Shown: positions 6,571 through 12,629 of the stretch, in pieces
Position numbering within the stretch: position 1 is the first letter of the stretch
Layout of the letters: each line of letters begins with the position of its first letter
Source: Chloroflexota bacterium
Lineage (GTDB): Bacteria > Chloroflexota > Anaerolineae > J102
Length of the DNA stretch: 12,629 nt
NCBI GenBank assembly: GCA_003353825.1
Contig: PIVW01000134.1
Span: forward strand, 1-12,629
Direction of reading: 5' to 3'
Notes under the pieces: generated by a model
Database searches by the model: none
The model's input: the letters and a program-made list of their open reading frames with translations, nothing else
What the model was told of the DNA's origin: nothing
Made by a program: the position numbers and the translations under genes

Positions 6571-9012
6571 TCAGCGTTCGAACTTGAGACTGAGGGGGAG
6601 GGTTATGCGTTTGCTGGCAGGATCTGCGCCATCGCCCTGCACAGGCAGATTGATCACACTGATCGGGTCGTACAGGCCAATGGCCAGAGAATACTGACCC
6701 TCGGGCAGATCGGGCTCTGTGGCAATGATGTGAAAATCACTGATGCGGTCGCCTGCCTGCCAACGCGACATCGGCCATGAATTGCCCAAGGGAGGGGCGT
6801 CACCTTGGGCGACCACACTACCGCTGTCGTCCAGTAAGTGAACGAGGACCGTATAATCTTGAGCGATGTCCTGTTCTGCCAACCAGAATAAGCGCAAGTT
6901 GATCTGATCGCCAGGCCGGAAGGAGGAAGACTCATCCGGGGCATGAACGGCAAAACCTTCAAGATGTATGGTGTCACCAAGGCGCGCATTGATAGGGTAA
7001 GCCTCGTCTGGTAAAGCTGTTTGACGCCTGTCTAGCTGCGTCTCACCCGATCCCGCAAACGAGGTCACGTAGATCAAAGAATCATCCTGAAACCGCCTGG
7101 GCGCCACGCCGTCTGCCCCATCGTTGTAAATCAATCGCGTCTCGGTCGACCAGGCATCGGTATTGTTATCCCAACCCAGGGCGAGCGCATAGACCTGATT
7201 CGGATCAAGGTCCACTTCCCAGTCCATGGTATCGGCTGTGATCTCAACCACTTGGTCTGGGCTCCAAGCGCTGGTGGGATACCAAACCAGGGTAGGTTGT
7301 GCCCGTTCACTGGCGGCGAGGACTGTGCCCGGTTCCCGGATCAAGTACAGCCTCAGAAAATGGTCATCCTCGAGGTCGGCCAATGCCTTGAAATAGAAGT
7401 GAACGAGTGGCGGTTGGCTGTTGCGTTGCTCGATATCGTAGCCCAACCATTCTATCTGTTCCCCGAATATGCCACGTCGCTCGACCTCTGGCTCAACCGA
7501 ACCGGGCTGCGCAAAACTGTAAAATTCGGCGGGCAATGGGCCTGGTGGTGCGTTTCGCTTGAGCAGCATAATGCCATCATCGCCGGAAATAACGCCAAAG
7601 TTACCTTGCTCCAGCAACAATTCACGCCAGGTATCGTGAGCACCATCGCTGTTTGGGCCTAAAAAGGGCGCCGATAACACATCGAGCAAGATGTAGTCAC
7701 AATCGAGCGTGAAAGGGAGAATGTGAATCTGCTGGCGGTGAGTAAAATGGGGGTTGAGATTGTCAGGCGTGCATAAACTGCCTTCAGCGGGTATCATATC
7801 TGCAAAAATGCCCAAATTCAATTTATGCTCTGTGATCCCTGCTTTCCAATAATCTCCCCAAAATGGTGTGACACGTAATTCTCTAGTGGGAATCAAGGCA
7901 CATCCAAAGAGGATCAGCAAGGTCGCGCCTCGCAGATAGCGTGACCATGTCGTTGCGCGAATGTCTAGCCAGTGCCAGAGCTTGGCCAAGCCGAGAATGG
8001 CGGCGGCGATGCTTATGGGGACAAGTACCGCAACATATTGGCGCCCGAACTGATGCATGGCCGGATTATCACTGAGCAAGTTGATAGCCAGATCAGGAAG
8101 GGCTGGGATCATTGCCAGTGGGCTGAGCAAGGGCAGGAAAGCGACATTGCGCAGATAATCGAAATAGTATTGCCACGCTGTTCTACCGAAGAACCGTTCG
8201 AATACAACCCTGAAAATCTCTGCTGTCGGCAAGTCTTTGTAGTATTCAAAGTAGGGTGAACTTCCTCTTCTGTTGTACAGGGGGATCACTGCAAAAACCG
8301 CCAAAATAAACCACAGCATCGAAAATGAGATCACTGCCAGTCCGAACCTGCGGCGTTTTTGTGCCCACCAGGCCCACATGCCCATGCCTGCCACGGCCAA
8401 CGGTACATTCTCTTTTGTCATCATCGCCAGTATGACGAAAATCAAAAAGGGTGTGTTACGACGCTCTTCTAAGAAGTCAAAGGCGGCGAGAAGGAAAGGT
8501 GCGGCAAGTGACACAGCATGAAAGTCTTTGATCACCAACCAGTGGATTCCAATGTTAAGCAAGTAAACCGCCGCAAAAACGACCCCGGCGATCTCACTAG
8601 CAAGGACGCGGCGAGACATGCGATAAGTGGGCAAAGCGCCAAGACTGACGATGACGACCTGAAGGATAAGCAACGCTCGCACATCGTCCCAGAGCCAATA
8701 GAGCGGCGCCAGCAGAATATAGATGGGCTCCACGTGCATGGCGAGCCGCGTAGGTACCTTAAACCAGTCATCCTTGCCCAACCAATTGGTGAACTGTAAC
8801 GGGCGGCCATGTGCTGTATTCCACAAGGCCTGGTCGGCGTTACCAAGATCGTAGCCCTGTGTAAACCAGGCATTGTGATACGAGACGGCCAGATTCCCAA
8901 ACCAGAAGATAAATAGCAGGATGCCGATCAGAGCGAGAACTAGTCCCCAGCGGCCAGTCAACGCAGACCAAGGTGTTGGCGATGATGTTTTGATGATGGC
9001 GGGTTCGCTCAT
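6571..9012 (-). CDS. DUF2079 membrane protein with two C-terminal beta repeats
   Basis: The 813-residue product begins with a DUF2079 integral membrane region: a first helix at about 21-44, then the motif YDLGNADQALWN (53-64), HVEPIYILLAPLY (93-105), MTKENVPL (198-205) and further helices up to about 372. DUF2079 proteins resemble GT-C membrane glycosyltransferases, but no reaction is established for most. Residues about 520-615 and 681-783 are two copies of the same beta domain found in the convergent GT39-like protein; the second ends in GQYSLAIGLYDP, almost identical to the last copy there. Its ATG overlaps the stop of the upstream GNAT-like gene by four bases (ATGA), so translation is probably coupled. 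Its stop lies one base from the stop of the convergent gene. It probably acts at the membrane in surface glycan assembly; the substrate is unknown. Confidence 0.82.
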   Translation of the reverse strand: MSEPAIIKTSSPTPWSALTGRWGLVLALIGILLFIFWFGNLAVSYHNAWFTQGYDLGNADQALWNTAHGRPLQFTNWLGKDDWFKVPTRLAMHVEPIYILLAPLYWLWDDVRALLILQVVIVSLGALPTYRMSRRVLASEIAGVVFAAVYLLNIGIHWLVIKDFHAVSLAAPFLLAAFDFLEERRNTPFLIFVILAMMTKENVPLAVAGMGMWAWWAQKRRRFGLAVISFSMLWFILAVFAVIPLYNRRGSSPYFEYYKDLPTAEIFRVVFERFFGRTAWQYYFDYLRNVAFLPLLSPLAMIPALPDLAINLLSDNPAMHQFGRQYVAVLVPISIAAAILGLAKLWHWLDIRATTWSRYLRGATLLILFGCALIPTRELRVTPFWGDYWKAGITEHKLNLGIFADMIPAEGSLCTPDNLNPHFTHRQQIHILPFTLDCDYILLDVLSAPFLGPNSDGAHDTWRELLLEQGNFGVISGDDGIMLLKRNAPPGPLPAEFYSFAQPGSVEPEVERRGIFGEQIEWLGYDIEQRNSQPPLVHFYFKALADLEDDHFLRLYLIREPGTVLAASERAQPTLVWYPTSAWSPDQVVEITADTMDWEVDLDPNQVYALALGWDNNTDAWSTETRLIYNDGADGVAPRRFQDDSLIYVTSFAGSGETQLDRRQTALPDEAYPINARLGDTIHLEGFAVHAPDESSSFRPGDQINLRLFWLAEQDIAQDYTVLVHLLDDSGSVVAQGDAPPLGNSWPMSRWQAGDRISDFHIIATEPDLPEGQYSLAIGLYDPISVINLPVQGDGADPASKRITLPLSLKFER

Positions 9013-9527
9013 AACAAATCTTGCCGAATCGGTTTGACATAGACAGCGAAGCGCTGGTTACGATCGCCGATCATCTGGCGTATGCCCTGAGGTGTGGGCT
9101 GAAATGCCATGTCTGTCCAGAAAAGAACGCGCTCGCGATTGCTCAGTAAGACGGCAGTGCGGATCTCAGCCATATCTGTGCCAATGCGCAACCATTCCTC
9201 CAGAATCCGTACCGACCAGGCTTCGATACCGTCGCTTAGATCGGGTAAGCGATCGCTGAGGATTAGCGCCCCAAACCAAACCACGCCATGTGCGGGATGA
9301 TGGAAGCGTAGATCGAAACTCCCCACCAACGTAATAGCCTCCCACCAAATGCCTAACAACACCCGATCGCCACTATCCAGTACATTCTTGTAATCCATCG
9401 CCGCTTGGTCAGGCGTCGCAGGCGATCCACTATGCGCCATGAAATAGCCCTCGCTCTTCTCATACAGCATCTGCAACAAGGGCAGTGATTCAGCTCTTAT
9501 CTGGCGAAGGGAGATGGGGGGTGGCAT
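9009..9527 (-). CDS. GNAT-like N-acetyltransferase, degenerate acetyl-CoA site
   Basis: The product (172 residues) has the outline of a GNAT fold: a first strand ISLRQI, an early helix, a central strand pair around residues 53-75 (RVLLGIW, LVGSFDLRF), a strand WFGALIL and a C-terminal N.RERVLFWTDMAF, which fits the usual N..R..FY...GF ending. The usual acetyl-CoA pyrophosphate loop (R/QxxGxG/A) is not visible; the corresponding place reads PDLSDGIEAW (95-104), so activity is uncertain. I start at the ATG at 9527 because the first strand begins right after it; the frame remains open upstream to 9683, but that part is repeat DNA and overlaps the neighbouring gene. No Shine-Dalgarno site is seen. 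The gene overlaps the DUF2079 start by four bases and follows the beta-helix transferase by 37 bases. Confidence 0.7.
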   Translation of the reverse strand: MPPPISLRQIRAESLPLLQMLYEKSEGYFMAHSGSPATPDQAAMDYKNVLDSGDRVLLGIWWEAITLVGSFDLRFHHPAHGVVWFGALILSDRLPDLSDGIEAWSVRILEEWLRIGTDMAEIRTAVLLSNRERVLFWTDMAFQPTPQGIRQMIGDRNQRFAVYVKPIRQDLL

Positions 9528-9551
9528 GGTGACTAGGTGACAAGGTGGAGC
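9520..9551. repeat. 8-bp tandem array, unit GGTGRCWN (four units)
   Basis: Read on the plus strand, the bases divide into GGTGGCAT, GGTGACTA, GGTGACAA and GGTGGAGC, four imperfect 8-base units in phase. The start codon of the GNAT-like gene and its next codons lie inside the first unit. This is directly visible; a role is unknown. A second array with a different unit begins two bases further on. Confidence 0.65.
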
Positions 9552-9553
9552 GG

Positions 9554-9581
9554 CGACCAATCGACTAACCGACCAACCGAC
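9554..9581. repeat. 8-bp tandem array, unit CGACYAAY (three and a half units)
   Basis: The plus strand reads CGACCAAT, CGACTAAC, CGACCAAC and a partial CGAC. The second unit supplies the TAG stop codon (9565-9567, minus strand) of the beta-helix transferase, and the repeat encodes the last residues of that protein (RRLVG). The units differ at only two positions, so the array looks fairly fresh or maintained. Confidence 0.7.
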
Positions 9582-10299
9582 GTTTTGATATCTCGATAGT
9601 TTGGCGTAGTTTGATAATCGAATCAGGTGGATAGTAACCTTTGGGCAGAGAGGTGTTGGCATAGACCAGAGATCGAGGTCCAAGCAATACGCCTGGGTTT
9701 AGGACACTGTTGCAACCGGTTTGAGCACTATCGCCAATGATGGCTCCGAATTTAGCGAGACCAGTATCGTAAACCTGGTCGTCAATCGTCAGGTGAATGG
9801 TGGGGCGTTTGCCGGTCTTGGAGTCTTTGGCACTAAGCACCGCAAGGTTTGAGAGCTTGGTCCCTGCGCCCAGATTCACATCACATCCCAGAATGCTATC
9901 GCCAACATAATTAAAGTGAGGTGCGCCCGCTCCCGATAGCAGGACGGCGTTTTTTATCTCGCTATTGTGCCCTATCACACAGCCATCGCTGATCAGGGCA
10001 TTGCCACGGATGTATGCCCCTTGTCTTATCTCACAATTTGCGCCGATTAGGCTTGGGCCGGCGATGTAAGCGCCCGGTTCAACCACGGTTCCAGGTCCGA
10101 TGACGATATCGCCTGTAGCGATAAACGCTCCTTCCATGACGGCTGCTTCTATTTGATGACCGACGCCACCGATATTTCTTTTGAGATATGTATTGATTTG
10201 TCCGATAGCTTGCCAGACAAATTCGAACCCGTCGAAGAGATCAGCATGCCGACAGCGGGAGAGGTCGAAAAATGCGGTTGGGGATAGATCTATGGGCAT
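9565..10299 (-). CDS. GlmU-like left-handed beta-helix acetyltransferase
   Basis: The 244-residue product has an N-terminal segment (LFDGFEFVWQAI, 21-32, then NTYLKRNI) followed by hexapeptide repeats of a left-handed beta-helix from about residue 50 to 215 (for example IVIGPGTVVEPGAYIAG, LIGANCEI). The block H128 F N Y V G D S I L G, then VNLGAGT, matches the acetyltransferase half of GlmU, where the equivalent His is catalytic. The uridylyltransferase half of GlmU is absent. It probably acetylates or acylates a sugar, perhaps a nucleotide sugar, in the cytoplasm; similar proteins are often misnamed nucleotidyltransferases. The start is supported by the typical opening, although no Shine-Dalgarno site precedes it. 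It is the first gene after the gap with a candidate promoter and is followed by the GNAT-like and DUF2079 genes. Confidence 0.82.
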   Translation of the reverse strand: MPIDLSPTAFFDLSRCRHADLFDGFEFVWQAIGQINTYLKRNIGGVGHQIEAAVMEGAFIATGDIVIGPGTVVEPGAYIAGPSLIGANCEIRQGAYIRGNALISDGCVIGHNSEIKNAVLLSGAGAPHFNYVGDSILGCDVNLGAGTKLSNLAVLSAKDSKTGKRPTIHLTIDDQVYDTGLAKFGAIIGDSAQTGCNSVLNPGVLLGPRSLVYANTSLPKGYYPPDSIIKLRQTIEISKRRLVG

Positions 10300-10330
10300 G
10301 TTACAGGTGGAGGTGAGAGAGAATTGAATA

Positions 10331-10343
10331 CCTAGATTCTAGG
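10331..10343. promoter_or_regulatory. 13-base palindrome, possible operator
   Basis: CCTAGATTCTAGG is a perfect inverted repeat of six bases around one central base. On the minus strand it begins two bases after a candidate -10 hexamer, so it would cover the expected transcription start of the beta-helix transferase operon. A repressor site is possible; no regulator gene is in the window. Confidence 0.35.
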
Positions 10344-10345
10344 GC

Positions 10346-10375
10346 ATTGTACACGCCTTCGAAGCAGCCTTCCAA
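10346..10375 (-). promoter_or_regulatory. Candidate sigma70-type promoter for the beta-helix/GNAT/DUF2079 operon
   Basis: On the minus strand, TTGGAA (10375-10370) and TACAAT (10351-10346) are separated by 18 bases. The -10 matches five of six consensus bases, the -35 four of six. It lies in the 127-base gap between the TagA-like gene and the beta-helix transferase and would give a leader of about 40 bases. The rest of the gap holds only weak 5-base inverted repeats and no clear terminator. Confidence 0.35.
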
Positions 10376-10426
10376 GCTTCAGCACATGTCCCGATACCGA
10401 GTCAATCTGCTTGACCTGCACCATGC

Positions 10427-11155
10427 TCAGCCCGCGCGCAAGACCGCCCACACAAAACGGGGCAAATCTAGTTGCCTACGCCAACGCCAGGGCTGTGTGA
10501 GCAAACGCCACAACCACTCTAGATTCAGGCGGATAAGCCAGTTGGGCGCTCGGCGTCGTATGCCTGCTACGTGGTCGAAGGCGCCACCGACACCGATGCT
10601 CACAGGTACTGCTAATGTTGCCTTGTGGCGATTGATCCACAGATCTTGATTAGGTGCACCATAAGCTACGAGCAGGATGTCAGGACGAGCACGATGGATG
10701 AGTTCAGCAATAGGGTCGAATTCATCATCTGCGGGTGATCCGGCATAGGTTCCTGCGATTTGTAGCTGGGGATTGAGATCTTTCAGACGGGTAGATGTTG
10801 CTTCTGCGATGCTCGGTTCGGCACCAAGCAAAAAGAGACGCCACCCTGCCAGTGCTGCCCGCTCGGCCAGAAAGAAGATGCCATCCGACCCGGTCACTCG
10901 CTCGGGTAGTGGTGTTCCGAGGCGTTTAGCGGCCCACAATAGGCCGGCCCCATCCGGCAAAACGAGAGCGGCCTTTTGCAAAACCTGCATGAACTGGGGT
11001 GTTCGCCTGGCCGTCATGACGAATTCTGGGTTCGCTGTGCAAATCTGTCGTGGTTCTCCCTCCTGTACGAACTGATCGACCACATCCAGAAAAAGATCGT
11101 AGGTCACCGGGTGGATCGGCACCCCCAATATCTGCACAGGTTCGGGAATGATCAT
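10427..11155 (-). CDS. WecB/TagA/CpsF family glycosyltransferase (GT26)
   Basis: The 242-residue product carries the family's motifs in order: TANPEF (40-45), LPDGAG (66-71) with the probable catalytic Asp68, RVTGSD (86-91), a Rossmann-like LFLLGAEP (107-114), YGAPNQDLW (165-173), where GAPKQE is usual, and VGGAFDHVAG (189-198) followed by RRAPNW. The C-terminal stretch EWLWRLLTQPWRWRR is the basic-aromatic tail thought to bring these enzymes to the membrane. Members transfer N-acetylmannosamine or a related sugar from UDP onto a lipid-linked sugar during teichoic acid, common antigen or capsule synthesis; the exact sugar here is unknown. The ATG overlaps the stop of the methyltransferase gene (ATGA), indicating coupled translation. 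It is the last gene of the upstream run. Confidence 0.93.
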   Translation of the reverse strand: MIIPEPVQILGVPIHPVTYDLFLDVVDQFVQEGEPRQICTANPEFVMTARRTPQFMQVLQKAALVLPDGAGLLWAAKRLGTPLPERVTGSDGIFFLAERAALAGWRLFLLGAEPSIAEATSTRLKDLNPQLQIAGTYAGSPADDEFDPIAELIHRARPDILLVAYGAPNQDLWINRHKATLAVPVSIGVGGAFDHVAGIRRRAPNWLIRLNLEWLWRLLTQPWRWRRQLDLPRFVWAVLRAG

Positions 11156-11985
11156 GGTCTGGGTAGCCAGTCTCTGCTTCGCTGAGACGAAGGAGTTACC
11201 ACATCGAGCATAATACGTCGCTGCTGTGGCAAGAATGGATTCTGATCTCTATACTCCTCGTTTAACCAGTCAGTCCACTCCCTCAACACCTCTTTAAACA
11301 CGTCGTCAGCTATCTGCCAGGTAGATGACCATTGTCTGTCGCGAATGCGCTCGACCAGCATCGAGAGTGGTTCTGAGCTTGTCCAATCCGCAATTTCGTA
11401 TGTCTGGTTCTGCCATCCCTGCATATGCCAGAAGTCGAGAAGCGTTTCACGGTTTTGCACGCCAGGACGGTCACTTGATCCACCATGGGCCTGCACCATT
11501 TCGAAGAAGGTTTTGATGATGCTTTGCCCGGCACTTTCGGAGTCATGTTCCTGCCAACAATTAAGCAGCTTGCCTTCAGCTCTTAATAAACGTTGCACTT
11601 CCAGTAATGCCCGTTCCCAACCGCCTATGAGATGCAAGACGTGCACGAAGATCAGGGTATCTACTGAGTCAGTTGCAAAAGGAAGTTGCGTTGCATCGGC
11701 TTGTGCCAAAACAGAAGCGGGATGTTTGTCGCGCATCACGCTCATCATGGGCAGGCTCATATCTACGCCTATTAGCGGTATACCACGACGTAATAAGGGA
11801 ATGCTGATTCTGCCTGTACAAACGCCGACTTCTACTGCTCGTGTCTTTTCGGTTGGCTGTCCGTGTTCGATCAGCGCCTCGGTCAGGGCTGCTGCGACGA
11901 CCAGGGGTTCGGTTCGGGTGTGATCATAGTAAGACGCAGCCCGATCAAAGCTGACAGACTGACCGGGTTGTGCAAGGTTGTTCAT
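11152..11985 (-). CDS. Class I SAM-dependent methyltransferase
   Basis: The 277-residue product has a class I methyltransferase core: motif I VEVGVCTGR (51-59), where a Cys takes the place of the more usual Gly or Ala, an acidic end of strand 2 in IGVDMS (D75), QADATQLPF (95-103) for adenine contact, and DTLIFVHVLHLI (109-120) as the fourth strand with the following helix. The opening FDRAASYYD is typical of UbiE-like or Methyltransf_11 enzymes. Residues after about 150 form a helical C-terminal region without recognised motifs. The substrate is unknown; its position between two glycosyltransferase genes, overlapping both by four bases, suggests a sugar or lipid-linked glycan, but this is inference. 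Confidence 0.87.
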   Translation of the reverse strand: MNNLAQPGQSVSFDRAASYYDHTRTEPLVVAAALTEALIEHGQPTEKTRAVEVGVCTGRISIPLLRRGIPLIGVDMSLPMMSVMRDKHPASVLAQADATQLPFATDSVDTLIFVHVLHLIGGWERALLEVQRLLRAEGKLLNCWQEHDSESAGQSIIKTFFEMVQAHGGSSDRPGVQNRETLLDFWHMQGWQNQTYEIADWTSSEPLSMLVERIRDRQWSSTWQIADDVFKEVLREWTDWLNEEYRDQNPFLPQQRRIMLDVVTPSSQRSRDWLPRP

Positions 11986-12629
11986 AAAGATTGCTCCAAG
12001 ACGCGTTTACAGGCTGCCGAAACGTGCTCCACTGATAGATCGTCCAAACAGGCGCGTTCAGGACAGCCATGACGCCAGGCCACGCTATGCCCCACGTAGG
12101 CACAGGGAGAACAAGAGAGATTCAATCGTACAATTTCGGAGGGGCTGTGAGGAGTCCAGGGCGCCCAGGCCAGGTGATTGCTGGGACCGAAGATGGCAAC
12201 CAGGGGCGCACCTGCTGCTGCTGCCAGATGCATGACGCCACTATCTGCTCCGACAAAGAGACTGCAACGCCTGAGCAAGGCGCCGAGCAGCCCCAGGCTG
12301 GTCTGATTGCTAAGATCGATCAGATGGGACGCGTCGGCATCCAGCACGTCCTGAATGCCATCTGCATGCGTACCGACTAAGATGGAAGGCATGTCAAACA
12401 TCTTGCCCAACTGTCCCGCCAATTTGGCGAATTTAGCTCCATCCCAGCGGCGAGCGAGAGAATACCCTCCCGATCCAGGATGCAATATCGCAAAAGGTCT
12501 CCCCTGCAATCCCATAGCATCTAATCGTTGGTCGGCAGCCAGTTGGTCGGATTCTGAGACCGGTAGAGCTAGTGAGATATCAGGACTGTGTGCTCCTAGT
12601 TCTTGGGCCAGGGCCAACCAGTACTCGAC
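11982..12629 (-). CDS. GT9 (ADP-heptose:LPS heptosyltransferase-like) glycosyltransferase, partial
   Basis: The C-terminal 215 residues of a glycosyltransferase family 9 protein are present; the N-terminal half lies beyond the right edge, and the frame remains open to base 12629 (VEYW before the TTG at 12617, which is an internal Leu codon). Family features are HPGSGGYSLARRWD with the following KFAKLAGQL, ILVGTHAD, LIDLSNQTSLGLLGALL, the nucleotide-sugar binding block GADSGVMHLAAAAGAP, and IFGPSN. A cysteine-rich tail follows (CSPC, then GCPERACL), also usual in the family. GT9 enzymes of Gram-negatives add heptose to lipid A core; in Chloroflexota, which lack typical LPS, such genes more likely serve other surface glycans. 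Its stop overlaps the methyltransferase start (ATGA). Confidence 0.9.
   Translation of the reverse strand, partial: VEYWLALAQELGAHSPDISLALPVSESDQLAADQRLDAMGLQGRPFAILHPGSGGYSLARRWDGAKFAKLAGQLGKMFDMPSILVGTHADGIQDVLDADASHLIDLSNQTSLGLLGALLRRCSLFVGADSGVMHLAAAAGAPLVAIFGPSNHLAWAPWTPHSPSEIVRLNLSCSPCAYVGHSVAWRHGCPERACLDDLSVEHVSAACKRVLEQSL

Noticed and set aside
9520..9581. CRISPR-like array
   Set aside because: Units are only 8 bp, tandem and without spacers, and no cas gene is present.
9528..9683. N-terminal extension of the GNAT-like gene
   Set aside because: The extra 52 residues derive from the 8-bp repeats and the opposite frame of the beta-helix gene; the GNAT fold starts at 9527.
10401..10415. 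Hairpin GTCAA-N5-TTGAC as terminator after the TagA-like gene
   Set aside because: The stem has only five pairs and no U-tract follows on the minus strand.
11345..11923. Plus-strand open frame of 192 codons
   Set aside because: It is antisense to the methyltransferase gene and its Cys/Ser-rich translation resembles no protein family.

Overview
The window is about 12.6 kb of dense bacterial DNA and holds ten protein genes, nine of them on the minus strand. No RNA gene, transposase, CRISPR array or phage gene was seen. Several features point to an environmental Chloroflexota bacterium, for example of the Anaerolineae/Caldilineae type: a secreted phospholipase D protein with a lamin-tail domain, a DUF2079 membrane protein, a large GT39-like glycosyltransferase carrying repeated C-terminal beta domains, short intergenic repeats, and starts that mostly lack strong Shine-Dalgarno sites. 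This assignment is inferred from gene content and style, not proven.

Left part (about 61-3415, minus strand, read right to left): a secreted lamin-tail/phospholipase D protein, then a DUF1349 lectin-fold protein, then a short homologue of aminoglycoside 6-adenylyltransferase ANT(6). The last two are separated by one base and look translationally coupled.

Centre (3416-9012): a divergent intergenic region of about 100-210 bases leads into a plus-strand membrane glycosyltransferase (GT39/ArnT-like). It ends one base away from the end of a convergent minus-strand DUF2079 membrane protein. Both proteins end in copies of the same beta-sandwich-like repeat, three in the first and two in the second, although their membrane parts belong to different families.

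Right part (9009-12629, minus strand): two runs of tightly packed genes. The upstream run is a GT9 heptosyltransferase-like gene (cut by the window edge), a class I SAM methyltransferase and a WecB/TagA/CpsF (GT26) glycosyltransferase, all joined by ATGA overlaps. After a 127-base gap with a candidate promoter and a 13-base palindrome comes a second run: a GlmU-like left-handed beta-helix acetyltransferase, a GNAT-like protein and DUF2079. The gap between the first two of these is filled by 8-bp repeat arrays.

Together, the right and central genes look like part of a cell-surface glycan locus: soluble sugar transfer (GT9, GT26), modification (methyl- and acetyltransferases) and transfer by polyprenyl-sugar-dependent membrane enzymes. 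The substrate and final polymer cannot be read from the sequence. I found no complete, clearly new system. The most unusual signals are the shared C-terminal repeats, the lamin-tail/PLD protein with a broken second HKD motif, the ANT(6)-DUF1349 pair and the 8-bp arrays.
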